A stretch of 64,000 nucleotides of DNA, from NCBI GenBank assembly GCA_029781975.1, contig JAKOVQ010000047.1, positions 62,001 to 126,000 on the forward strand, read 5' to 3'. A program made the position numbers and the translations under genes. The DNA comes from Acidobacteriota bacterium (GTDB lineage: Bacteria; Acidobacteriota; Thermoanaerobaculia; UBA5066). Under the pieces are notes generated by a model. The model had not been told where the DNA came from. It did no database searches and was given only the letters and a program-made list of their open reading frames with translations. Every line of letters starts with the position of its first letter. Position 1 is the first letter of the stretch. Shown piece by piece: positions 1-6,846 of the stretch.

Positions 1-179
1 TCGAGCGGCCCGGCGGCCACCCGATGACCGAAGACGGGCGCCTCCTCGTCTGCAGCGCCCACGAGGCCCACTTCGTCCCCGAGTCGGGCCTCTGCGTCCG
101 GGGACCGTGCGAGGGGGATTCGCTCCGCCCCCTCCCCCTCTTCCGAGAGGGCGCCGGCTGGACCCTGGTGAAGCCGTGA
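1..179 (+). CDS. Rieske-type [2Fe-2S] protein, C-terminal part (5' end outside window)
   Basis: An open frame read from base 3 ends at TGA 177-179 and gives the last 58 residues of a protein. It contains CSAHEAHF followed by a Gly and a GPCEG segment and then SLRPLPL. This matches the second cluster-binding half of small Rieske proteins (C-x2-H, then a G-P loop). Such proteins carry a [2Fe-2S] cluster and shuttle electrons as soluble ferredoxin-like subunits. The first C-x-H half and the start codon lie outside the window. The stop overlaps the GTG of the next gene by 4 nt, so the two are probably translationally coupled. Family assignment rests on a short segment. Confidence 0.7.
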   Translation, partial: ERPGGHPMTEDGRLLVCSAHEAHFVPESGLCVRGPCEGDSLRPLPLFREGAGWTLVKP

Positions 180-1456
180 GCGTCGGGATCCTCCTCGGGG
201 CGCTCGCGCTCTGCGTCGTCGCGTCGGCGTTCTTCTCGGGGACGGAGACGGCCCTCACGTCGCTCTCCGACACCTCGGTCCACCAGCTCAAGGAGCGGCG
301 GAACCCCCAGGCCAGGCGCCTGGAGGAGCTCCGGGCGGATCTCCCGCGGACCCTCTCGACGCTCCTGATCGGGAACACCCTGTTCAACATCGCGGCGGGC
401 TCCATCGGCACGGCGCTCGCCATCGGGGTCCTGGGCGAGCGGTGGGGCGTCCTGGCGGCGACGGCCGGGACCACCCTCCTCCTCCTCCTCTTCGGCGAGG
501 TGACCCCGAAGACGCTCGCGTCCCGGCGCCCGGAGGCCTTCGCGGTCGCCGTGGCCCCGGCGGTCGCCCTCCTCGTCACCCTCAGCGCACCGATCGCCCG
601 GCTCCTCGCCGGGGCCGCCTCGCCTCTCCTCCGGCCCTTCGGCGCGGGGGTCCCGGGCCCCCGCGCGGTCACGGAGGAGGACGTCCGGAGCGTCATCTCC
701 CTGTCGCACGTGCGAGGGGGCCTGGAGAAGGAGGAGACCGAGATCCTCCAGGCCGTCCTCGACTTCGGCGAGCTCCCGGTGCGCGACGCGATGGTCCCGC
801 TCGCCCGGATGATCACCCTCCCCGTCGGGGCGACCTTCGCCGAGGTCCAGGCGGTCTGCCGGACCCACCGTTACAGCCGTTTCCCCGTCCACTCGGCCTC
901 CCCGGACGACTTCGTCGGGACCCTTCACGTCAAGGACCTGTTCGACGTCACGGACGCCGAGGAGAAGGCCTTCGACCTCGCGCGCCACCTTCGCCCCGCC
1001 GTCTTCGTCCCCGAGCTGAAGCGGGCGGGAGACCTCTTCCGGGAGATGCGGCGGAGGCGGTTCCACATGGCGATCGTGGTGGACGAGCTCGGCTCGGTGA
1101 CCGGGCTCGTGACGCTCGAGGACCTCGTCGAGGAGATGCTCGGCGACATCGCCGACGAGCACGACGAGCCCGACGCCTCCCCCGTCCTCGACGGCGCCTC
1201 GATCCTCGTCGAAGGGTCGTATCCCCTCACGGCCGCCGAGCGCGAGCTCGGCCTCGTCCTCCCCGCGGAGGGGGCCGAGACGGTGGCCGGCTTCCTGATC
1301 CAGGCCTTCGGCAGGATCCCGCGCGCCGGCGCGCGGACCTTCGTGGGGGACGTCGAGCTCGTGGTGGAGCGTGCTTCGCCCCGCGCGGTGGAGCGGGTGA
1401 GAATCACGAGGAAGCCCCGGTCGCCCGGAGGCGGCGAGGAGCGGAAGGCATCCTGA
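176..1456 (+). CDS. CNNM/CorC (HlyC)-family membrane protein with CBS pair
   Basis: This is a 426-residue protein. A hydrophobic N-terminal CNNM domain (helices roughly at 1-22, 63-90, 94-118 and 122-147, with the ETALTS segment near residue 25) is followed by a cytoplasmic CBS pair at about 190-310 and a CorC_HlyC domain at the C terminus. Family members are linked to Mg2+/Co2+ efflux and resistance; the substrate here is inferred. GTG 176 is preferred because translation then begins at the first membrane helix and overlaps the upstream stop as GTGA. An in-frame start at 107 would add a Pro/Arg-rich segment lying inside the Rieske gene. The ferredoxin gene follows after 13 nt. Confidence 0.88.
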   Translation: MSVGILLGALALCVVASAFFSGTETALTSLSDTSVHQLKERRNPQARRLEELRADLPRTLSTLLIGNTLFNIAAGSIGTALAIGVLGERWGVLAATAGTTLLLLLFGEVTPKTLASRRPEAFAVAVAPAVALLVTLSAPIARLLAGAASPLLRPFGAGVPGPRAVTEEDVRSVISLSHVRGGLEKEETEILQAVLDFGELPVRDAMVPLARMITLPVGATFAEVQAVCRTHRYSRFPVHSASPDDFVGTLHVKDLFDVTDAEEKAFDLARHLRPAVFVPELKRAGDLFREMRRRRFHMAIVVDELGSVTGLVTLEDLVEEMLGDIADEHDEPDASPVLDGASILVEGSYPLTAAERELGLVLPAEGAETVAGFLIQAFGRIPRAGARTFVGDVELVVERASPRAVERVRITRKPRSPGGGEERKAS

Positions 1457-1469
1457 AGATGACGAGACC

Positions 1470-1763
1470 ATGGCGAAGGTCGTCTTTCTCGACCAGGGCC
1501 TGAGGGCCGAGGTCCCCGAGGGGACCACCGTGCTCGACGCGGCGCGGCGGATGGGGGTCCGGATCTCCTCGATCTGCGGAGGGAGCGGGACCTGCTCCAC
1601 CTGCCGCGTCTCCTGCGTCGTGAACCCCGAGAACCTCTCCCCCGTGGAGCCCCTGGAGATCGCCTACGACATGGGGCCGGGCGTGAGGCTCGGCTGCCAG
1701 GCCCACGTCCGCGGCGACGTGGGGCTCAGGGTCGTCAAGATCCCGAAGGCGGTGCTCGAGTGA
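1470..1763 (+). CDS. [2Fe-2S] ferredoxin
   Basis: A 97-residue plant/adrenodoxin-type ferredoxin. The cluster ligands are visible as C36, C42, C45 (CGGSGTCSTC) and C76 (LGCQAH), the usual C-x5-C-x2-C-x~30-C pattern. The protein is a soluble one-electron carrier. It sits between a CNNM membrane protein and trmB, and its stop overlaps the trmB start as GTGA. The redox partner is not evident, although the upstream Rieske protein could belong to the same electron-transfer unit. Confidence 0.9.
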   Translation: MAKVVFLDQGLRAEVPEGTTVLDAARRMGVRISSICGGSGTCSTCRVSCVVNPENLSPVEPLEIAYDMGPGVRLGCQAHVRGDVGLRVVKIPKAVLE

Positions 1764-2494
1764 GCCGGCCCTCCCTCCGGCGCGCGCTCCGGCGCGCCGG
1801 CGTCGGCCCCCTGCCGAGGGGGGCCCGCCCCGCAGGGGTCCCGTCGCCGCTCGTCCTCCTCGAGGGCGAGGAGGACGGGAGCGGTCCCGTCGACCTCTCC
1901 GGGGCGTTCGGGCGCGCCGCGCCGACGGAGATGGAGATCGGGAGCGGCAAGGGGCGCTTCCTCCTCGAGAGCGCCGCCGAGCGCCCCGAGCGGAACTTCC
2001 TGGGCGCCGAGCTGGAGGGCGAGTACGCCCGCCTCGCCCGCGCGCGGGCCGCCCGGCGCGGCCTGACGAACGTCCGCTTCGAGCGGCTCGACGGCAAGGC
2101 GTTCGTCCGGGACCGGCTCGCGCCCGGCTCGCTCGCGGCGCTCCACGTCTTCTTCCCCGACCCGTGGCCGAAGAAGCGCCACCGGAAACGGCGCCTCTTC
2201 GACGCGTCGTTCGCGGCGGCCGCCGCGCGCGCCCTCGCCCCGGGCGCCCCGCTCCGGGTGGCGTCGGACCACCTCGACTACTTCGCGGAGATCGTCGAGG
2301 TCCTCGACGCGGAGAAGGGCCTGGCACGCGTCCCCGAGAGCGAGACGGGCCCCTGGACGAGCGGGACCAACTACGAGCTCAAGTTCCTGAAGGAGGGGCG
2401 ACCCATCGGCCGGGGGATCTGGCGCGCGGTGGGACCCGACGGCGCCCCGTCTCCCTCCGGGGCCGGGGAGGGCCGGGACCGGGAGCCGTCCTAG
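1760..2494 (+). CDS. trmB: tRNA (guanine-N7-)-methyltransferase
   Basis: A 244-residue SAM-dependent methyltransferase that makes m7G46 in the tRNA variable loop. The AdoMet-binding motif EIGSGKG lies near residue 59 and the TrmB signature FPDPWPKKRHRKRR at about 131-144. The conserved C-terminal TNYELKF segment is present. The first 50 residues are longer and more basic than in many homologues. GTG 1760 overlaps the ferredoxin stop, so it is probably translated by coupling. The C-terminal 20 residues are low-complexity. It converges with pgsA. Confidence 0.95.
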   Translation: MSRPSLRRALRRAGVGPLPRGARPAGVPSPLVLLEGEEDGSGPVDLSGAFGRAAPTEMEIGSGKGRFLLESAAERPERNFLGAELEGEYARLARARAARRGLTNVRFERLDGKAFVRDRLAPGSLAALHVFFPDPWPKKRHRKRRLFDASFAAAAARALAPGAPLRVASDHLDYFAEIVEVLDAEKGLARVPESETGPWTSGTNYELKFLKEGRPIGRGIWRAVGPDGAPSPSGAGEGRDREPS

Positions 2495-2529
2495 GGCGCG
2501 CGCGGACGTCCCGGAGGGCGCCCGGCTCC

Positions 2530-3105
2530 CTACTCGGCCGCCTTCGGCGAAGGGTCGGCCTCCTTCGCCAGGAGGGGCGGCAGGTACCGGCGGAAGTAGT
2601 CGAACCCCGAGATCAGGGCCATCGCGGTCATCACCCAGAGGGCGGCGCGCCCGGTCTTCCGCCAGAGGCCGATGTCGTCGAGCCGGGCGCCCAGGATCAT
2701 CAGGGAGATCCCGATGATCTGGGCCGCCATCTTCCACTTGCCGAGCCTGGAGGCGGCGATCGGGATCCCCTGCGAGATCGCGATCGAGCGGAGCCCCGTC
2801 ACCGCGAACTCCCGGCCGACAATGATGCAGACGGCCCAGGCGTCGGCCTCCTGCAGGTCGACGAGCGAGATGAGGGCGGCCGAGACGAGGATCTTGTCCG
2901 CGATCGGGTCGAGGAGCATCCCGAGCGTCGTGACCTTCTTCCAGCGCCGGGCGATCCACCCGTCCAGGAGGTCGGTCAGCGCCGCCACGAGGAAGACGCC
3001 GAGGGCGAGGTACTCCTTCGCCGGCATCCGCGTCAGGAGGACCACGACGAGGAGGGGGACGAGGAAGATGCGGAGGAGAGTCAGCCCGTTGGGAACGTTC
3101 AGCAC
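2530..3105 (-). CDS. pgsA: CDP-diacylglycerol--glycerol-3-phosphate 3-phosphatidyltransferase
   Basis: A 191-residue integral membrane enzyme that makes phosphatidylglycerol phosphate, the first committed step to phosphatidylglycerol and cardiolipin. The CDP-alcohol phosphatidyltransferase motif DG-x2-AR-x8-G-x3-D-x3-D is complete (DGWIAR... GMLLDPIAD). The GTG at 3105 gives the usual N terminus LNVPNGLTLLRIF. An upstream ATG at 3171 would add 22 basic residues and overlap the divergent phosphomutase start. A TACAAT -10 element 10 nt before GTG 3105 also favours the shorter form. Confidence 0.93.
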   Translation of the reverse strand: MLNVPNGLTLLRIFLVPLLVVVLLTRMPAKEYLALGVFLVAALTDLLDGWIARRWKKVTTLGMLLDPIADKILVSAALISLVDLQEADAWAVCIIVGREFAVTGLRSIAISQGIPIAASRLGKWKMAAQIIGISLMILGARLDDIGLWRKTGRAALWVMTAMALISGFDYFRRYLPPLLAKEADPSPKAAE

Positions 3106-3115
3106 CGCGGTCCCG

Positions 3116-3121
3116 ATTGTA
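3116..3121 (-). promoter_or_regulatory. -10 element of pgsA
   Basis: TACAAT read on the minus strand, 10 nt upstream of the pgsA GTG. The predicted transcription start would leave a leader of only about 4 nt. No convincing -35 is seen. Confidence 0.5.
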
Positions 3122-3169
3122 GACGGGCGCCTTGCGCGCGCCCTCCCCGCCGGTGAGAATCGCCCCTCC

Positions 3170-4594
3170 ATGACGAACCCGCCCGTCTTCGGGACAGACG
3201 GCTGGCGCGGCCGGATCGCCCGCGACCTCACCTTCGACAGCGTCGCCCGCGTCGTCGACGCCATGGCGGCCTGGACGGTCGACCCGGAGAACCGGGACCC
3301 GGGCGACCCGTGGACCCTCGCCCTCGTCCACGACACCCGGTTCCTGTCGCCGGAGCTGGCGGCCGAGAGCGCCTCGCGCCTCTCGTCCCGCGGGTTCCGC
3401 GTCCTCCTCACCGACCGCCCCGTGCCGACTCCCTGCGCGTCGTGGCACGTCGCGAGCCGCTCTCTCCGCGGCGGGATCGCGATCACCGCGTCGCACAACC
3501 CGGCCGAGTGGAACGGCGTGAAGTACAAGGCGTACTTCGGGGGGAGCGCGCCCCCCGCGACCTACGCCGCCATCGCCGGCCGGGTCGACCGGCTCCTCCC
3601 CGAGCGCCCCGGCGGCTCGGTCGAGCGCCTCGACCTGGCGGCGGACTACCGCGCGGCGATCGCGGCCCGGGTCGACCTCGACGCGATCCGGCGGGCGGGG
3701 CTGACCGTCCTCTTCGACGCGATGCACGGCGCCTCCGGCCGGCTCCTCGCCGAGATCGTCGGCGAGGGGCACCCGACCCGCGTCACGACGATCCGGGCCG
3801 ACCGCGACCCGACCTTCGGCGGGGTCCATCCGGAGCCGATCCCGGAGCACCTCGGCGCGTCGCGCGAGCGGCTGTCGGCCGAGCGGTTCGACGTCGCGCT
3901 CGCGAGCGACGGCGACGGGGACCGCCTGGGGGTCCTCGCGCCGGACGGGACGTTCGTCACCCCCCACCGGATCCTCGCGCTCCTCGCGGAGAGCCTCACC
4001 CTGCGCGGGCGGGTGGCCCCCGGGATCGTGAAGACGTTCTCGACCTCCCTCCTCGTCGACCGCGTCGCGGCCCGGCTCGGCGTGCCGCTCCACCTGACGC
4101 CGATCGGGTTCAAGTACGTCGCCGAGAAGATGCTCGCGGGAGAGGCCGGGATCGGGGGCGAGGAGTCGGGCGGGCTCGGCGTCTCGTTCTACCTCCCGGA
4201 GCGGGACGGGGTCCTCTCCGCGCTGTTGGTCCTGGAGGCGGTCGCGCACTCCGGGGGGAGCTTCGAGGACCTCCTCGCCGACCAGGCGCGGCGCTTCGGC
4301 GCCTTCGCGTACGGGCGGCGGGACGTCCGGCTTCCGCTTCCGCTCCTCAGGCGCTTCGTGGCGGAGCTCGACGCCTCCCCCCCGGACCGCCGCGCGGGCG
4401 AGGCGGTCACCGGCGTCTCGCGGCTCGACGGGCTCAAGCTGGAGCTGGGCGAGAGGGGCTGGCTCCTCTACCGCCTCTCGGGGACCGAGCCGATCCTCCG
4501 CGTCTACGCGGAGCACGAGGATCCCGCGGTCGTCGCCCGGCTCCTCGACCAGACGGAGGCGGCCCTCGCCGCTCAGGCGTCGATCAGCAGGTAG
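3170..4594 (+). CDS. Phosphoglucomutase/phosphomannomutase family protein
   Basis: A 474-residue alpha-D-phosphohexomutase. All four hallmark sites are visible: catalytic phosphoserine S108 in TASHNP, the Mg2+-binding DGDGD (D247, D249, D251), the sugar loop GGEESGG (E331-E332-S333) and the phosphate loop RLSGTEPILR near the C terminus. It interconverts hexose 1- and 6-phosphates; whether the substrate is glucose, mannose or glucosamine phosphate cannot be settled from motifs. ATG 3170 is chosen because FGTDGWRG follows at once. Longer in-frame starts run back into the divergent pgsA. A weak TTGCGC-N16-GAGAAT promoter ends 10 nt before the ATG. The 3' end overlaps the convergent TPR-AIM24 gene by 22 nt. 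Confidence 0.92.
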   Translation: MTNPPVFGTDGWRGRIARDLTFDSVARVVDAMAAWTVDPENRDPGDPWTLALVHDTRFLSPELAAESASRLSSRGFRVLLTDRPVPTPCASWHVASRSLRGGIAITASHNPAEWNGVKYKAYFGGSAPPATYAAIAGRVDRLLPERPGGSVERLDLAADYRAAIAARVDLDAIRRAGLTVLFDAMHGASGRLLAEIVGEGHPTRVTTIRADRDPTFGGVHPEPIPEHLGASRERLSAERFDVALASDGDGDRLGVLAPDGTFVTPHRILALLAESLTLRGRVAPGIVKTFSTSLLVDRVAARLGVPLHLTPIGFKYVAEKMLAGEAGIGGEESGGLGVSFYLPERDGVLSALLVLEAVAHSGGSFEDLLADQARRFGAFAYGRRDVRLPLPLLRRFVAELDASPPDRRAGEAVTGVSRLDGLKLELGERGWLLYRLSGTEPILRVYAEHEDPAVVARLLDQTEAALAAQASISR

Positions 4595-6060
4595 CCGTTC
4601 CCGGCGAAGGAGATCGCCGGGCCCGCGCCCAGCTCGGCGAGCGGGTCCTCCTCCTCCACGAGGTCGACGTCGAGGTCACCGCCCCAGGCGAGGAGCGACC
4701 GGACCGCCACGGTCACGGGCATCTGAACCGTCACCTCGAGCCGCGCGGGAGTCCCGCTCGACGCGAGGGCGACGACGCCGGTCCCGAGGAGCTTGAGGAA
4801 CGGCAGCTCGATCTGCCGCCGGAACTCGAAGGCGGGGTCCTCGCGGTAGCCGAGCGACGCCTCGAACCCGAGGAGCCGGCCCGGGTCCGCCGACAGGAAG
4901 TCGTCCCTCAGATGGACGAGGTGGAGCTGCCGCCGGACGTCGAGGAGCAGGACCGAGCCCTCTCCGGTGGCGCGAGCCAGGGAGCCCGCCAGCGGGCCCC
5001 CGAGGAGGGTGTCCGCCTCGAGGATCGAGCCGCCGGTCCTCCCTGCCAGGACGGTGCGCCTCACGAGGACGCCACCCCGGCAGTCGACCACGACCATGCC
5101 CGCCCCGCGAGAGGCGAAGGGGACCGGGTGACCGAGCACCGGCCTGGGGAGCTCGCCGCTCCGGGGGGCGGTCGAGCGGAGGGCGGAGGGACCGCTCCCG
5201 GTCGGCGCCGGCACCGGCATCGCGAGCGCGTCCTCCGAGGGAGGGGGGACCCGCGGGGCGGTGGCCGCCTTCGCATGGCCCGCCGCCGGTGCGACGGCCC
5301 CGCCCGAAGGCTCCTCGGCGGCCTGGGCCCCGCCCTCGGCCGCGGCAGGCGCGACCGGCAGGATCGGCGCGGTCGGCTCACCCGAGCCGGACGGCTCGGC
5401 CGCGGGAGGCTCCGTTTCGGCCGGCCGTGGCTTGATCACGAGGATCGGCTCCGTCTTGGGCCCCTTCTGCTTCTGCGGCCCCCCCTCCTCGCCGCTCTCG
5501 AACAGCTCGGGCTTCACGGCGGCGGGGGGAGCGGGCCCGGGACGGGCCGCGACGGCGGCCCGCGCGGTGCGCGAGATCGTGTCGTCCCCGTCGATCCCGG
5601 CCTTCCGCTCGGCGCCGGCGATCCGGAGGTGCCGCGCCGCCCTCTCGGTCTGACCGTCCCGCTGGAGGACGAGGCCCAGCGTGAGGTGGGCCTTCCGGTG
5701 GTTCGGCGCGAGGGCGAGGACCCGCTCGAGGGGCTCGCGGGCCTCCGGCCGCCCCGCCTTGTAGAGGATCAGCCCGAGGTTGAAGAGGAGCGGGACCGAC
5801 TCCGCGTGCGAGGAGAGGAGGGAGCGCGTGATCCGCTCGGCGTCGTCGAGGTGCCCGAGGTGGAAGAGCGAGAGCGCCAGGTTCGAGAGGACCTCCGGGT
5901 CCTGCCCACGGAAGCGGCGCGCCTCCTCGAACTCGAGGCGGGCGTCGTCGAACTGCCCCTTCCGGAGGTTCTCCTTGCCGCGGTTCAGGTGCAGCAGGAA
6001 GAGTCCGTGGTCGAAGAACGGTGCCGGCCGCGTCCCGGGGTCGCCCAGGCGGCCGCTCAT
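4573..6060 (-). CDS. TPR protein with C-terminal AIM24-like domain
   Basis: A 495-residue protein in three parts. Residues about 20-160 form TPR repeats (ARLEFEEARRF, LSNLALSLFHLGHLDDAE, LLFNLGLILYKAG, AHLTLGLVLQRDG). Residues about 165-305 form a Pro/Ala-rich low-complexity linker. The C-terminal ~190 residues look like an AIM24-type beta domain (LHLVHLRDDFLSADPGRLLGF, then a GTG-VALASSG segment). AIM24 proteins are broadly conserved but poorly understood, so no reaction is claimed. There is no signal peptide, which suggests a cytoplasmic scaffold. Its ATG overlaps the stop of the upstream lytic transglycosylase as ATGA. The AIM24 call is from pattern only. Confidence 0.65.
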   Translation of the reverse strand: MSGRLGDPGTRPAPFFDHGLFLLHLNRGKENLRKGQFDDARLEFEEARRFRGQDPEVLSNLALSLFHLGHLDDAERITRSLLSSHAESVPLLFNLGLILYKAGRPEAREPLERVLALAPNHRKAHLTLGLVLQRDGQTERAARHLRIAGAERKAGIDGDDTISRTARAAVAARPGPAPPAAVKPELFESGEEGGPQKQKGPKTEPILVIKPRPAETEPPAAEPSGSGEPTAPILPVAPAAAEGGAQAAEEPSGGAVAPAAGHAKAATAPRVPPPSEDALAMPVPAPTGSGPSALRSTAPRSGELPRPVLGHPVPFASRGAGMVVVDCRGGVLVRRTVLAGRTGGSILEADTLLGGPLAGSLARATGEGSVLLLDVRRQLHLVHLRDDFLSADPGRLLGFEASLGYREDPAFEFRRQIELPFLKLLGTGVVALASSGTPARLEVTVQMPVTVAVRSLLAWGGDLDVDLVEEEDPLAELGAGPAISFAGNGYLLIDA

Positions 6061-6821
6061 CGGGACGGCGCGACCCTTCCCAGGAGCGGGGCGCCCCGGG
6101 ACGACGACGCCGCCGCCGGGAGGTTCGAGAGGACGAGCGTGCCGTCGTCCACCCGGAGCTTCACCGGAGCCGCGGGAGGAGACGGGGGGCGCCGGGGCGC
6201 CGGCGCCGGCGCCGGGGTCATCCCCTTGAAGCCTCCGGAGAGGACCGGGACGGCCGCGGAGCCGCGGTAGACGAGCATCGCCCGCCGGACGTACTCCTGC
6301 GTCTCGGGGTAGGGGGGGACTCCGGCGTAGCGGTCGACGGCCCCCGCGCCCGCGTTGTACGCCGCCAGGGCCCGCACCACGTCGCCGCGATAGAGCGTGA
6401 GGAGGTCGGCCAGGTGGCGGACCCCGCCGCGGATGTTCTGCAGCGGGTCGAACGAGTCCCGCACGCCGTAGCGCGCCGCCGTCGCAGGCATCAGCTGCAT
6501 GAGGCCGCGCGCCCCCTTGCGGGAGACGGCGCGCGGGTTGAAGTTGGACTCGACGAGGACGACGCTCCGGACGAGCCCGGGGTCGACCCCTTCCTGGCCC
6601 GCGTGCCGGACGATGGCGTCGTCGTACGGGGTCCGGTCGTTGCGCCGAGCGAGGAGGTAGGCGTCGGACGGCGCCCGCCCGTTCACGTTCCAGCCGCTCC
6701 CGACGTCGTTGAACAGGAGGACCGAGCCGTCGGCCCGGCGCAGGAGATGCACCTTCGCCGCCGCCGGCGGAGCGAGGAGGAGGGCGGCAGCTACCGCTGC
6801 CCGAACGCCTCGGGTCGACAC
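6057..6821 (-). CDS. Lytic transglycosylase (SLT domain)
   Basis: A 254-residue exported murein lytic transglycosylase. An N-terminal signal peptide (hydrophobic run to about residue 22, AAA cleavage region) precedes a short segment and then the SLT fold. The catalytic Glu is in VESNFNP (about residue 92), followed by GLMQLMPATAARYGV and AAYNAGAGAV. It cleaves the MurNAc-GlcNAc bond in the periplasm. The C-terminal ~65 residues are Pro/Ala-rich with no recognised domain. GTG 6821 follows a TATACT -10 by 8 nt, so the mRNA may be leaderless. It is coupled to the downstream TPR-AIM24 gene. Confidence 0.9.
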   Translation of the reverse strand: MSTRGVRAAVAAALLLAPPAAAKVHLLRRADGSVLLFNDVGSGWNVNGRAPSDAYLLARRNDRTPYDDAIVRHAGQEGVDPGLVRSVVLVESNFNPRAVSRKGARGLMQLMPATAARYGVRDSFDPLQNIRGGVRHLADLLTLYRGDVVRALAAYNAGAGAVDRYAGVPPYPETQEYVRRAMLVYRGSAAVPVLSGGFKGMTPAPAPAPRRPPSPPAAPVKLRVDDGTLVLSNLPAAASSSRGAPLLGRVAPSR

Positions 6822-6829
6822 GCCCGACC

Positions 6830-6835
6830 AGTATA
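6830..6835 (-). promoter_or_regulatory. -10 element of the lytic transglycosylase gene
   Basis: TATACT on the minus strand, 8 nt before GTG 6821. It lies between the alaS stop and the transglycosylase start, so this two-gene unit probably has its own promoter and a leaderless transcript. Confidence 0.5.
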
Positions 6836-6846
6836 GCCGCGTCCCG

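Noticed and set aside
3310-6270. A long plus-strand frame across the phosphomutase and the opposite-strand TPR gene.
   Set aside because: Its translation is Arg/Pro/Gly repeats without domains, and both strands already carry well-supported genes.
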